From: JABFRZ01 sp964631945
Lineage (GTDB): Bacteria; Planctomycetota; UBA1135; GCA-002686595
NCBI GenBank assembly: GCA_964631945.1
Contig: CAZWAY010000003.1
Span: 62,001-126,000 of the forward strand
Direction of reading: 5' to 3'
DNA: 64,000 nucleotides
In this document: in pieces, positions 49,327 through 58,999 of the stretch
Position numbering within the stretch: position 1 is the first letter of the stretch
Layout: every line of letters begins with the position of its first letter
The notes under the pieces: generated by a model
Database searches by the model: none
What the model saw: only the letters and a program-made list of their open reading frames with translations
Told to the model about the DNA's origin: nothing
Translations under genes and position numbers: made by a program

Positions 49327-52299
49327 ATGGGACCCAGCAGCGCTCGAGCAGGCCCGATCCGGCAAGCGATCCGATTCGTGGGCCTCGGGCTGATCGCGGC
49401 CGGCGGCGCGAGCGCGCGGCTCGGCGCGCAGTCCCTGAAGACCGTGCCCTCCACGCGCGACCTGCTCGATCTCCTGAAGGACCCCACCGCGGCGCCCGCT
49501 CCGCGCGTGCCCTTCCCGGGACTCGCGGCGCTGCCCCCGCTCGACGTCCATCCGCTCGAACAGAACACGCTCACGCTGCAGCCGCTGCTGCTCGACTTGC
49601 CGCCCTTCGGGATCTCCTTCGCCATTCCAGCCATCGGGGTCTCGCCGTTCGTCAGCGGAGCTCCGAACCGGCCGCTGGAGGTTCCGCTCAACGAGACCGA
49701 CTTCATCGTCGATCCCGTGGCGGCGGTGCGCCTCGGCAAGGCCCTGTTCTGGGACATGCAGGTCGGGAGCGACGGAGTCCAGGCCTGTGCCTCGTGCCAC
49801 TTCCACGCCGGGGCCGACGACCGCGTCCGGAACCAGATCAACCCCGGGACCAACGCCGGCGACGGCACGCTCCAGGTCCGCGGCCAGAACCAGGCCCTGA
49901 CCGCCGCCGACTTCCCGTTCCACAAGCTGGTGGATCCGAACACGCAGGGCGAGCCGCTGCTGAATCCGGGCAACGTCGCGCGCGACTCCAACGACGTCGT
50001 GTCCTCGATGGGCGTGCGCTTTCGGCAGTTCGTCGACATCCCCACGCCCGGGCCGACGGCCTTCATCGCCGGCTCCGATCCGCGCGCGCTCATGCCCGAC
50101 CTCGGCGCCGTCCTGAACGATCCGGTCGGGGCAGCCTTCCAGGGAGTCCGGCGGGTCGAGCCGCGGAACACGCCCACGGTCCTGGCCTCGGCCCACAACT
50201 ACGACAACTTCTGGGACGGTCGCGCACGCCACGACTTCAACGGCGGCAGCCCCTTCGGCGCCTCTGATCCCGCGGCGCACGTGTTCGTGGACACGCCGGG
50301 CGGGCTGCAGGCCACGCGGCCGCTCATCCGCTTTTGCAGTCTGGCTTCGCTGTCCACGGGGCCGGCGCTGAGCAACTTCGAGATGTCCTTCGACCGGCGC
50401 TTCTGGGCCAAGATCGGCAAGAAGCTGCTCCAGGCCGGGGTCGTGCCGCTGGCGAACCAGCTCGTGGCTCCGAGCGACAGCGTGCTCGGTCCGCTCTCCA
50501 ACCAGAATGCGACCGCAGGGCGGGCCGGCCTGAGCCTCAGCTACCGAAGCTTGATCGAGCAAGCCTTCGGAGCGCAGTTGTGGTCGAACACGAGCCAGCA
50601 CCTGGTGTCCGCTCCCGATCCGACCGACGCCTTCGACGGTGTGTCCCTCACGATCGCGGGCGGCCCGGCTCGTGCGGCGATCACGAACGAGTACACCCAG
50701 CAGGAGGCCAACTTCAGCCTGTTCTTCGGGCTGGCGGTGCAGGCCTATCTGCAGCTCCTCGACCCGAACGACACACCCTTCGACCGCTTCCACGAGGCCA
50801 ACCCGCTGGAGTTCCTGGGGCTGGTCACGGACATCGATCCCGGCACCCCGGGGGTGCAGGTCGTCGGGCTGACGACGCGCCAGCTCCACGGCTACGACCT
50901 CTTCCAGGGCACGAACCTCTCGCGTCTCAACCCGAACTTCAAGACCGGCAACTGCAGCGTATGCCACTTCGGGCAGGAGCTGACCGAGCACACCACGCTC
51001 TCCATCCATGGCGTCATGCCGCCCGATCGGATCACCGGCGCGGACCGGGTCCTCTCGGGCTTCATGCTCGAGTACTTCCTGCGCGGACCGGCGAAGCTCG
51101 CGGTCGAGATGGACGGCCTCGACCAGGCCCTGGACGGCAACGGCGCGGCCAGCGGCAGCGGCCTGGTCGACAAGGGCGTCTACAACATCGGCGTACGCCC
51201 GAGCGGCGAAGATCTCGGGCGGGGCGCCGACGATCCGTTCGGGTTCCCGCTGTCCCTGGCGGCGCTGGCGCTGCGCAAGGGTGGGTTCCCGGTGGGTGCC
51301 TTTTCCGATCCCGGGACGCCCGTGCCGCCATTGCCGGCCACGCTGGCGCCGTTCGCCAACGCCTTCCCGATCGGACTGGCCTTTCCCAACATCGACCGCA
51401 CGGTGTTCCTGCCGGACACGGTCTCGCCAACAGCCGACATCTTCGTGTTGCCCGCGGGCACCTTCCCCGATCCGAACCGCGTGGCGCGGCGCGGCAGCTT
51501 CAAGGTGCCGCAGCTGCGCAACGTGGAGCTGACGGGGCCGTATTTCCACAACGGTGGCGTGCTCACGCTGCGGCAGGTGGTCGACTTCTACAGCCGCGGT
51601 GGGGACTTCCCCATCACCAACTCCGCCGACCGGGATGCGCTGATCGTCGATCTGCAGGCCAACTTCGATGGCCAGTTCACGGAGGACGACAAGGTCGCGC
51701 TGGTCGATTTCCTGCTCTCCCTCACCGACGCGCGCGTCAAGTTCGAGCGCGCGCCCTTCGATCATCCAGAGCTGATCCTGCCGGTCGACGGGACGGCACC
51801 GGACAACACGCTCGGCCGGAACGCCCTCCTGGCCGACGCGCGCTTCGTCCGCCTCGAAGCCGTGGGTGCCGCGGGCCGCGCCACCGCGCTGGCGAACTTC
51901 CTCGACATCTCCAGCACCCGGGGAGCCGCGGGGCCGGATCACTTCGATCCGGTCACGGACATCGCCCCGCCCGTGACCCTGCTACTCGCGACGATCGTGC
52001 CGGGTCTCGCCGGCGTGCCCAATACCCTCCTGGTGGGAGGCGCCACCCCCGGGGCGATCGTGGGCGTCTACATGTCCACCACCCAGGGTGCCACGCGCCT
52101 CCCGCTCGGGAACTGCGGTGGCATCCAGACCGCGCTCGGCAGTCGAGCACGCCTGGTCGGACGGGCCAGCGCGCGCGCCAACGGTCAGGTGACCCTCAGC
52201 CTGACGCCTCCGCCCTCGGCGGCCGGCAAGACGTTCTTCTTCCAGGCGGTCGAGCCGGTCACCTGTCGCGCGAGCAACATGGTCAGCGCGAGGTTCTGA
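49327..52299 (+). CDS. Large di-haem cytochrome c peroxidase/MauG-like protein
   Basis: 990 residues, much longer than the 320-350 of classic bacterial peroxidases. After a signal peptide, the first haem motif CASCH is near 155 (ALFWDMQVGSDGVQACASCH, the usual family phrase), and the second CSVCH is near 543. PTVLASAHNYDNFWDGRA and VPQLRNVELTGPYFHNGG are further family landmarks. Extra segments include about 220 residues between the two haems and a beta-rich C-terminal domain of about 130 residues. It may reduce peroxide or oxidise a substrate using electrons from the neighbouring cytochrome. Confidence 0.87.
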   Translation: MGPSSARAGPIRQAIRFVGLGLIAAGGASARLGAQSLKTVPSTRDLLDLLKDPTAAPAPRVPFPGLAALPPLDVHPLEQNTLTLQPLLLDLPPFGISFAIPAIGVSPFVSGAPNRPLEVPLNETDFIVDPVAAVRLGKALFWDMQVGSDGVQACASCHFHAGADDRVRNQINPGTNAGDGTLQVRGQNQALTAADFPFHKLVDPNTQGEPLLNPGNVARDSNDVVSSMGVRFRQFVDIPTPGPTAFIAGSDPRALMPDLGAVLNDPVGAAFQGVRRVEPRNTPTVLASAHNYDNFWDGRARHDFNGGSPFGASDPAAHVFVDTPGGLQATRPLIRFCSLASLSTGPALSNFEMSFDRRFWAKIGKKLLQAGVVPLANQLVAPSDSVLGPLSNQNATAGRAGLSLSYRSLIEQAFGAQLWSNTSQHLVSAPDPTDAFDGVSLTIAGGPARAAITNEYTQQEANFSLFFGLAVQAYLQLLDPNDTPFDRFHEANPLEFLGLVTDIDPGTPGVQVVGLTTRQLHGYDLFQGTNLSRLNPNFKTGNCSVCHFGQELTEHTTLSIHGVMPPDRITGADRVLSGFMLEYFLRGPAKLAVEMDGLDQALDGNGAASGSGLVDKGVYNIGVRPSGEDLGRGADDPFGFPLSLAALALRKGGFPVGAFSDPGTPVPPLPATLAPFANAFPIGLAFPNIDRTVFLPDTVSPTADIFVLPAGTFPDPNRVARRGSFKVPQLRNVELTGPYFHNGGVLTLRQVVDFYSRGGDFPITNSADRDALIVDLQANFDGQFTEDDKVALVDFLLSLTDARVKFERAPFDHPELILPVDGTAPDNTLGRNALLADARFVRLEAVGAAGRATALANFLDISSTRGAAGPDHFDPVTDIAPPVTLLLATIVPGLAGVPNTLLVGGATPGAIVGVYMSTTQGATRLPLGNCGGIQTALGSRARLVGRASARANGQVTLSLTPPPSAAGKTFFFQAVEPVTCRASNMVSARF

Positions 52300-52313
52300 C
52301 GGGCCGCGCAGGG

Positions 52314-52709
52314 CTACGCGAGGACCCGCGCGACCCGGGCCGTGTCCACCATCTGCTGGAAGCGCACCGCCTTGCCCTGGCGGAACCACCAGGTGTGGGC
52401 GCACTGGACGTCGAGCTCGCGGCCGGTGGCCTTGCTCTTCGCCTTGTAGCGGCCGAACATGGTCACGACCTCGTCTCCGCCCACGATCTCCCCGACGTCC
52501 ACGCGGAAGCCGTCCCAGTCCGCGGCGATTCGCGCGAGGACGCCGGCCACGACGGCCTCGGGACCCACGTAGGGGTTGCGGTCCGCGTAGGGGAAGCCTT
52601 CGGCCTCGTTCCAGTGGATGCGGGGATCCAGGAAAGCCAGGAAGGCGGGGAGATCTCCGGCGGCGAAGGCCGCGTACATGCTCCGGACGCTGTGGATGCT
52701 CTGTGACAT
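52314..52709 (-). CDS. SnoaL/NTF2-like ketosteroid-isomerase-fold protein
   Basis: 131 residues with the NTF2-like pattern: helix VRSMYAAFAAGDLPAFLAFL, DPRIHWNEAEGFPY, NPYVGPEAVVAGVLARI, strand VVTMFGRYKAKS and a closing AHTWWFRQGKAVRFQQM-VDT. Members act on small molecules or protect from toxins; the substrate is unknown. It converges on the peroxidase gene with 14 bases between stops. Confidence 0.82.
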   Translation of the reverse strand: MSQSIHSVRSMYAAFAAGDLPAFLAFLDPRIHWNEAEGFPYADRNPYVGPEAVVAGVLARIAADWDGFRVDVGEIVGGDEVVTMFGRYKAKSKATGRELDVQCAHTWWFRQGKAVRFQQMVDTARVARVLA

Positions 52710-52788
52710 GGGCTCCTGCGCTTGGGAAGGGACTGGAAGCGACCCGGCTCGGCCGCGCGCGGCCCCCCAGGCTACCGGAGTCCGCCGG

Positions 52789-53469
52789 CTAGGACGACCT
52801 CGGATCGTCGCGCACGAAGCGCGCGAGTTCGGCGAGCTGCTCCGTCACCGAGTTCAGGGCTCGACCCGAGAGGGACTCCGCCACGCGCCGCGCCCACGGC
52901 GCGGCGTCGGCGCGCTCGACGTAGCGCCTCGACCACAGCTGTCCGGCCGCGAGCACGAGCAGCCCGAAGACCAGGTTGCTGACGAGGAACGGGAGGTGGA
53001 CGCGCGCGAGTCCGTCGACGCCGGTCAGGGCCTCGAACGCCAGCAGCAGGAAGGGCAGCCAGAACAGCACGCCTCCGAGCAGCGCCCACTTGAAGGCGTG
53101 GTACTCGACGAGCTTGACGCGCTGGACGTCGCTCTGGAGCACGGTCACCGGCCCGCCGTAGTCGAGCCGCAGGCTGCTCAGCAGCAGGTACGCACTCAGC
53201 GCGGTGAGGCCGACGGTGAACACGACCAGCGCCCCGGCCACCACGAGGTAGCGCGGCTCGGTGAGGTGCGCGACGAGCACGGGCACGACGGCGAGCAGCA
53301 CGGCGACGCCCAGCGCGACCTCCAGGGCCCGACACAGCGCGTAGGGCGCCAGGCGGAAGCGCACCTTGCGCAGCAGCACCTCGCGCAGGAGCCGCTCGTC
53401 GATCGCGAGGTTCCGCTCCAAGGCCGTGCCGTGCGCGGCCCACGCTTGCTTCAGGTCATCGAGCTGCAT
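52789..53469 (-). CDS. Four-helix membrane protein, probable anti-sigma partner
   Basis: 226 residues. A cytoplasmic N-terminus (MQLDDLKQAWAAHGTALERN, typical of proteins encoded beside ECF sigma genes) leads to four membrane helices (about 55-78, 85-108, 138-160, 172-192) and a soluble C-terminus. Its start at 53469 overlaps the sigma gene end by 14 bases. Similar overlapping pairs occur in Bacteroidota and Planctomycetota. Anti-sigma activity is inferred from position and the N-terminal form only. Confidence 0.68.
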   Translation of the reverse strand: MQLDDLKQAWAAHGTALERNLAIDERLLREVLLRKVRFRLAPYALCRALEVALGVAVLLAVVPVLVAHLTEPRYLVVAGALVVFTVGLTALSAYLLLSSLRLDYGGPVTVLQSDVQRVKLVEYHAFKWALLGGVLFWLPFLLLAFEALTGVDGLARVHLPFLVSNLVFGLLVLAAGQLWSRRYVERADAAPWARRVAESLSGRALNSVTEQLAELARFVRDDPRSS

Positions 53470-53983
53470 GTGGCTTTCCTTCCTGGTTCGAGCGCGCGCG
53501 CTCCTCGAACGCGACGCGCAGCTTGTCCTTGATGCGCCCCAGCTTCGTGCCCACGTTGGACACGGAGATCCCCAGCACCTCCGCGATCGTCGGATGGTCG
53601 TTGCCGTCGAGGTAGAGCAGGACGAGGGCCTTGTCGAGCGCCGCCAGGCCCTCGACGCAGCGCAGCAGGAGTTCGATGTCCTCACCGGGCTCGGCCTCGG
53701 CAGTGGCGGGGACCAGGATCAGGTCACCGTCGTTCGGCGAGCGTCGCTCCCGATGCCGGCGCTCCCGGCGCTGGAACGAGATCGCCACGTTGAGCGCGAT
53801 GCGGTAGACCCACGTCGTTTGCCGGTAGCGCTCGTCGTACCGATCCATCGAGCGCCAGAGCTGCACGGCGATCTCCTGGGCCACGTCCTCGCGGTCCGCC
53901 GCGTTCCGGCCGTAGCTGCGGGCGACCTTGTGGATCAGCGCGGCGTGCCGGCGGATCAGGTCGGTGAACTGCGGAGCATCCAT
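53456..53983 (-). CDS. ECF-type RNA polymerase sigma factor
   Basis: 175 residues from the ATG at 53983 (MDAPQFTDLIRRHAALIHKVA). Region 2 reads ADREDVAQEIAVQLWRSMDRYD and TTWVYRIALNVAISFQRRER; region 4 reads LAALDKALVLLYLDGNDHPTIAEVLGI and GTKLGRIKDKLRVAF. The longer upstream frame is not needed. It overlaps the membrane protein gene downstream, an ECF/anti-sigma arrangement. Confidence 0.87.
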   Translation of the reverse strand: MDAPQFTDLIRRHAALIHKVARSYGRNAADREDVAQEIAVQLWRSMDRYDERYRQTTWVYRIALNVAISFQRRERRHRERRSPNDGDLILVPATAEAEPGEDIELLLRCVEGLAALDKALVLLYLDGNDHPTIAEVLGISVSNVGTKLGRIKDKLRVAFEERARSNQEGKPHAAR

Positions 53984-54128
53984 CGCGGTCCCGGATGATT
54001 CGCGGGCGAGGCCTCGAAGATCACGGTGAAGATCACGGTCCGGGCCGATTCCCGGAGCGGCGGGCCGGGAGGTCGCCACGGACCGCCCGGGCGGGCGGCG
54101 CAGGGGTGGGCCGGGAGCCCGGCGGGCC

Positions 54129-54920
54129 TCACGGGGCGGTCCTGCAGCGCCGAGCCAGGAGGCCGGTCGCCTGCGTGAGGTCGAGGTCCGCGATCAGCAG
54201 TCCCTCTTCCCCATAGGGCTGGTAGCCGAGCTGGGTTCCGTCCGGACGGACGATCACCGAGGTCGTCGGCGATCCGGCGCTCGCGTAGTTGACGCTCGCG
54301 AAGTAGCAGGTGTTCTCGGCCGCGCGGCACAGGGCGGCCTTCTCGTGAAAGGTGTTGGCGGGATCGGCGAAGGTCGTGGGCCGGAAGGAACCGGGCTCGG
54401 CCTCGTGGAAGTGCGGATGGAACACCACCTGGGCTCCCCGTCGCGCCGCCCAGCGGACGGTTTCGGGGTAGCGCCAGCCCTCGTGGCAGATCGCGACGCC
54501 GAAGACCAGCGGACCCGCGCGGAAGACGCGGCGGTCCCTGCCCGCTGTGTAGGTGCCCTCTTCCGTGGGATCGATCTGGACCTTGTCCTGGAAGCCGGCG
54601 CGCGTCCCATCCGCGTCGAGGACCAGGGCCGTCGCCACGAGCGAGCCGTCGACGAAGCGTTCGGTTCCCAGGATCACCGTCATGCGTTCCTGCGCGGCAG
54701 TCTCGGCCAGGATCGACCAGGCGCGCTCGAGGAACGCGGGGTCGGGCGGCGGAACGGGCTTGTCCTTCCCTCGATAGCCCGGGAGGAAGCACTCCGGAAA
54801 GCAGATCACGCGCGCCCGTTCGGAAGAGGCCCGGGCGACGGCCTGTCCGGCGAGCTCGAGCGACTCCCGGGGATTGGCCGGGAACCGGAGGTTGGCGAGG
54901 GCGATTCGGAACGGGTTCAC
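54129..54920 (-). CDS. Nitrilase-superfamily carbon-nitrogen hydrolase
   Basis: 263 residues from a GTG at 54920. The Glu-Lys-Cys triad is visible: E in ICFPECFLPGY, K in GFQDKVQIDP and C in VAICHEGWRYPE. The order and spacing fit amidase/nitrilase enzymes that cleave non-peptide C-N bonds. The closing segment YASAGSPTTSVIVRPDG and LLIADLDL is usual. The GTG start is chosen because the preceding frame looks non-coding; the ribosome site is weak. Substrate not predictable. Confidence 0.84.
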   Translation of the reverse strand: MNPFRIALANLRFPANPRESLELAGQAVARASSERARVICFPECFLPGYRGKDKPVPPPDPAFLERAWSILAETAAQERMTVILGTERFVDGSLVATALVLDADGTRAGFQDKVQIDPTEEGTYTAGRDRRVFRAGPLVFGVAICHEGWRYPETVRWAARRGAQVVFHPHFHEAEPGSFRPTTFADPANTFHEKAALCRAAENTCYFASVNYASAGSPTTSVIVRPDGTQLGYQPYGEEGLLIADLDLTQATGLLARRCRTAP

Positions 54921-55039
54921 GCAGGGACCGCGGCTCGCGTCCACGGTCCAGTGTAGGAATTCCCCCCCCGGACGTTCGATCCGACCCGGCACGGCGCCGA
55001 GCACGGCCCTTCGACGAGCCAGGTCGGAGCGACGATCGA

Positions 55040-57130
55040 CTACAGGATGTCCAGGATCCCCGTTCCCGAGCCGAAGTCCGTGAGCGTCGGGGTCGAGGCG
55101 CGGTAGTTCAGGTCCAGGCCGATCTTGGAGTTCCAAGGCAACAGTTCCTTGTCTCCCACGATGCCCAGGGCGGCGGCGGCGAAGCCACGGGCCCGCTCGC
55201 TCACGTCCGCGTTCTTCAGCAGTGCGACGAGCGCTTCGATCGCGCGTTCGTCACCGATGAATCCCAGGGCAGACGTGAGCGAGGCCTGCGCGGCGCGACT
55301 GCTCGATTCGGTCAGCAGCTTGGTGAGCTTGGGGACCAGGTCCTGGTCACCCAGGAGTCCGAGCGCGATGGCCGCCTGCTTCAGGATCTCGGGGCGATAC
55401 TTCGACTCGTCCACGATGCGATTGATCTTCACGATCGCCTCGCGCGCGTTCATCAGCCCGAGGGCGACGGCGACGTAGCCGCGTGCCGAGTCGTCCTTCT
55501 CCGTATCCAGACGCTCCATGAGGATCGCCTTGGCTTCGAGGTCGTTCATGATCCCGGCGGAGATGGCCAGGGCACCCAGCTTGGATGGATCCTTCTCCTC
55601 CTCGAGTGCGGCACGGACGGCCGCTTGCAGCATCCCGATCGTGGCCGTCCGAGCCGGAGCCCGGTCGAGCAGGTCCACCAGGACCCCACAGGCCAGACCG
55701 GCCCAGGGCTTCACGCTGCTCTTGCCGGCGCCGAGTTGCCCGAGCAGCGCGCTGCTGACCTCGCGGATTCCGCCCTCGGTTTCCAGCGCCCCGGACGTGC
55801 CCCCGACCTTGGCCAGCGCGAGCATGGCAAAGTGCCGCGCTTGCTGGTCCGAGCTGTTCTTCGGCAAGTCCACCAGGCTCGCACGGATCTTCTTGTCGAG
55901 GGGATCGGCGCCGTCGTTCGTCCCGATCAGCCCGAGGGCGAGGACGCAGCTCTGCACGACTTCGGCTTGCTCCTGGCTCTTGGGGCCGATCCGCTCCAGC
56001 AGGTCGGCCGCGATCCGCTGCCGGTAGTTCCCGCGGCTCTCGGACGAAAAGCCGACGAGGAGGCGCGCCAGGGCGGTCGGGCACTGCGCGCGGACGATGT
56101 AGTTGGCTTTCTCGTCCTGGAGCAGGGCCAGCAAGTAGTCCAGCTGGGAGCGGCGCGACTCCTCGGGCGGCAGCCGCACACCCTTGTCGGCGAGCGCGCT
56201 CGTTTCCATGGTGTCCAGCTGCACGAGCCCGATGGCGATCACGCAGCTCACGGCGAGGTCGCGCGTACGGGTCGAGTCGTCCTCCAGTGTCTGGCGGAGC
56301 GCCTGCACGATGATCACGCGATCCTCCTCGCGGTTCGCTGCGGATCCGATCAGGCCCAGGCCGTAGGCCGCGAAGGCGCGGGTGCGGTAGCTGACCTCAG
56401 GCCGACCGACGAGTGCGCGGCCCACGCGGCTGTCTCGCAGGAGACTGACCAGGGTGGGAATCGAGGCGGGATTCGCCAGGATCCCCAGGGCCACGGCGGC
56501 GGTCTCGGAGATCTCCTGGTTCTTGTCGGCGAGGAACGGCGAGATGACCTTCTCGAACTCGGACGTGCTCGTTTCGCCCGGGGCGTCCCCGATCTTGGCC
56601 AGCGCGATCAAGCAGCCCGTGATGATGTCGTTGTTGGTTTCCTTCTCGAGGGTCTGGAGCAACACGGGCACCACGGACTCGCGGATCTGCTTCTGGGTCG
56701 GCCTGTGGCCGTTCTTGCCCTGGCCCTTGGCGCCGTGCCCCAGGAAGAACGCGTCGGTGCCCGTCACGATCGGCGCGCTCTGGATCCGCGCCTTCAGGCT
56801 CAGGTAGAGCTCCTTGTTGAACTCCCACCAGAAGCTCCATTGCGTCCGATCCGGCTCGGAGCCGCCCATTCCCGTGCCCGGCATGCCGGCCGCACCGCCG
56901 GGAAGCGTCGGAGCTCCGCCGCCGGGAGTCGAGGAGCCCCTCGGCCCCGGACTCGTCGGCGCGGCGGGTCCGGTTGCGGGGCCCACGCCGCCGCCGCCGC
57001 CCGCGCCACCGCCACCCGGCGGCACCGTGTCCGTCGGTCCACGATATTGGCCGCCGTGGGCGTGAGCGTGGCCCGCGAGGGACACGAGACCTGCCAGGAT
57101 CAAGGTGGATGCGAAGGGAAGCTTGTTCAT
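55040..57130 (-). CDS. Secreted HEAT-repeat protein with Gly/Pro-rich N-terminus
   Basis: 696 residues from the ATG at 57130: signal peptide ending GHAHA, then HGGQYRGP, a low-complexity Gly/Pro/Ala segment (about 35-85), WSFWWEFNKELYLSLKAR, and then HEAT/armadillo-like helix pairs from about 135 to the end (AAVALGILANPASIPTLVSLL, RARGFAAAALGIVGDKELLP and similar). The WWEFNKE segment is one I have seen before HEAT arrays in planctomycete proteins. Probably a protein-binding scaffold outside the cytoplasm. Confidence 0.8.
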   Translation of the reverse strand: MNKLPFASTLILAGLVSLAGHAHAHGGQYRGPTDTVPPGGGGAGGGGGVGPATGPAAPTSPGPRGSSTPGGGAPTLPGGAAGMPGTGMGGSEPDRTQWSFWWEFNKELYLSLKARIQSAPIVTGTDAFFLGHGAKGQGKNGHRPTQKQIRESVVPVLLQTLEKETNNDIITGCLIALAKIGDAPGETSTSEFEKVISPFLADKNQEISETAAVALGILANPASIPTLVSLLRDSRVGRALVGRPEVSYRTRAFAAYGLGLIGSAANREEDRVIIVQALRQTLEDDSTRTRDLAVSCVIAIGLVQLDTMETSALADKGVRLPPEESRRSQLDYLLALLQDEKANYIVRAQCPTALARLLVGFSSESRGNYRQRIAADLLERIGPKSQEQAEVVQSCVLALGLIGTNDGADPLDKKIRASLVDLPKNSSDQQARHFAMLALAKVGGTSGALETEGGIREVSSALLGQLGAGKSSVKPWAGLACGVLVDLLDRAPARTATIGMLQAAVRAALEEEKDPSKLGALAISAGIMNDLEAKAILMERLDTEKDDSARGYVAVALGLMNAREAIVKINRIVDESKYRPEILKQAAIALGLLGDQDLVPKLTKLLTESSSRAAQASLTSALGFIGDERAIEALVALLKNADVSERARGFAAAALGIVGDKELLPWNSKIGLDLNYRASTPTLTDFGSGTGILDIL

Positions 57131-57504
57131 CGCGGCCTGGTTCGTCGTGAGTGGAAGGCGAAGGACGGGTGAGTCGCGCTGGCTGCGCAAACCCGATACC
57201 AATCGCTTTCATCGACCTCACGCTCCCGGCTCGAGCCCCCGTGAGCGCGGCTCCGCTTCCGATCCGATCCACTCGGCGCGCGTGAGGATGCACGCCGCAC
57301 CGACGCGCTCCTCGACCCCGCGATCCGTTCGCCGACACGCAAGCGAGTGAGCTGCAACAGCCTGGCGGCATCCGATGGTCGGCGTTCCGCTGCCGTAGCG
57401 CCGTCGAGGGAGCGGGGAACGCGCCGAGGTCGCGGTCCGAATGCCCGTCGCGCTCCACGGCCGCGCCAGACCCGACTTCGGTGCGGAATCCGCGGCGCTC
57501 ACCT
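57131..57504. other. Divergent intergenic region, nothing assigned
   Basis: The stretch separates the HEAT-repeat gene (leftward) from the TapT-type gene (rightward) and must hold both promoters. Open frames here are Arg/Ser-rich shadows. No clear -35/-10 pair, palindrome or RNA was recognised. Confidence 0.35.
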
Positions 57505-58179
57505 ATGCTCCCCGCCTTGATCCGCCTGGTTCCTCCCGGAGGGCACCGCAATCGCGCGGGCCGCATGGCCCGCTGCGCGCGCTGCGGAATGCACTTGCGC
57601 CTGTGCCTGTGCTCCGAGCTCCAACCCCTCGCGCTCGCCACGCGCGTCGTCGTGATCTCCTCGGCGAGGGAGGCTCCGCAGCCGACCAACACGGGGCGGC
57701 TCGTGCCGCTCGCTCTGACCCGTGGCGAGGTGCGCGTCGTCGGTCGCGGGTCCGACCCCCTGCGCAGTGAAGACCTTTGCGATCCCGCACGACGAACACT
57801 GCTGCTCTTCCCGGGCGCGGAGGCCCGCCTCCTGAGTCGCGAGGCGGACGACATGCGCCCTGTCACGCTGGTCGTGCCGGACGGCACCTGGCGGGCGGCC
57901 CGCCGGATGACGACGCGCCAGGCCGTGCTCGCCGAGCTCGAACCCGTGCGTCTGCCCGCGGGACCGCCGTCGTGTTATGGCCTGCGCTCGCACCCGGATG
58001 CCGCTTGCCTGGCGACCTTCGAGGCCGTCGCGCGCGCCCTGGGCCTCCTCGAGGGGCCGGAGGTGCGCGCACGTCTCGAGCACGTCTTCGCGCTCTTCGT
58101 GGAACGGACCCTGTTCTCCCGCGGTCGTCTCGGCGGGCGCCTACCGATGGGGATCTCGCGACGAGGGCGAGCACGGTAG
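57505..58179 (+). CDS. DTW-domain tRNA-uridine aminocarboxypropyltransferase (TapT-like)
   Basis: 224 residues with a zinc-type start CARCGMHLRLCLC (C-x2-C-x6-C-x-C), LVPLALTRGEVRVVGRG, LLFPGAEARLL, the DGTW motif in VVPDGTWRAARRM, and LATFEAVARALGLL near the end. The family transfers the 3-amino-3-carboxypropyl group from SAM to uridine in tRNA (acp3U). ATG 57505 is used; a later ATG at 57565 directly before the zinc motif is possible. No partner gene is adjacent. Confidence 0.87.
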   Translation: MLPALIRLVPPGGHRNRAGRMARCARCGMHLRLCLCSELQPLALATRVVVISSAREAPQPTNTGRLVPLALTRGEVRVVGRGSDPLRSEDLCDPARRTLLLFPGAEARLLSREADDMRPVTLVVPDGTWRAARRMTTRQAVLAELEPVRLPAGPPSCYGLRSHPDAACLATFEAVARALGLLEGPEVRARLEHVFALFVERTLFSRGRLGGRLPMGISRRGRAR

Positions 58180-58312
58180 CGGCGATCGGGTGCTCCTTGC
58201 GCCAGGTGGGGGCTGCCCCGGCTTCGGAAGGGAATCGTGCGGTCGACGGGGAAACGGACCTGCACCTCGGGGGCTGCTGAGCCCCGTTCGTCCGAACCCG
58301 AGGAACCCATTC

Positions 58313-58999
58313 ATGAACATGAAATCGATGCTCACATCCTGGACCCTCGTCGCCGTCGTGGCGTCGGGGGCCGTTCTCCACGCTCAGACTCCCACGCCCA
58401 AGGCACCCAAGGCCTTGGCCGCGGCCGAGTCCGAGTTCACGATCCGCTGTCCGGTCGGTGGGTTGACCCCCGAGAACGCTTCCGCGGTCAAGGGCGCCTT
58501 GACCCACCTGACCGCCCAGGTCTATGCCTGCGACTCATGCAAGGTCGAGCAAGCCGCCGCCGGCAAGTGCTCGAAGTGCAGCGCGACGTTGCAGGCCGCA
58601 CAGCGCCCGCTGCTCGTCAGTGTCGCCACGGCTCCGGCGGAAGCCAGCCTCACGCTGGGCCTGAACCCGCGGCGTCGCACGAGCCTCGCGCAGATCGAGA
58701 GCGCGCTCGAGAAGAGCGGTGTCCACCTCGACGACAAGGCCCTGAAGCTCCCCGGTCGCATCATCCTGGTGATCGACGGTGGGCTCCCGGAGCACGCAGC
58801 CACGCTCCAGAAGGCCCTGGTGGATGCCAAGGTCTTCGCGGAGGTGAGCGGGGCCATGGACGCAGCGACGAGCCGGCTCATGCTCACGGCTCGCCCGCTG
58901 GCCACCCCGCCCACTCGCGCGGCGGTGATCCAGGTCCTCGAGGGGCAGAAGCTGCGGCTCGCGGACGTTCTCTTCGAGAACGAGCCCGCCGCCGGCTAG
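58313..58999 (+). CDS. Secreted Cys-motif protein, possibly metal-binding
   Basis: 228 residues from ATG 58313; signal peptide ending VLHAQ (residue 25). A zinc-ribbon-like stretch YACDSCKVEQAAAGKCSKC (C-x2-C-x9-C-x2-C) lies near 75-93, and an earlier Cys in RCPVGG. The rest has two alternating alpha/beta segments (SLAQIESALEKSGVHLDD, ILVIDGG) that could be ferredoxin-like, as in HMA domains, but without a CxxC there. No family is recognised. Confidence 0.65.
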   Translation: MNMKSMLTSWTLVAVVASGAVLHAQTPTPKAPKALAAAESEFTIRCPVGGLTPENASAVKGALTHLTAQVYACDSCKVEQAAAGKCSKCSATLQAAQRPLLVSVATAPAEASLTLGLNPRRRTSLAQIESALEKSGVHLDDKALKLPGRIILVIDGGLPEHAATLQKALVDAKVFAEVSGAMDAATSRLMLTARPLATPPTRAAVIQVLEGQKLRLADVLFENEPAAG

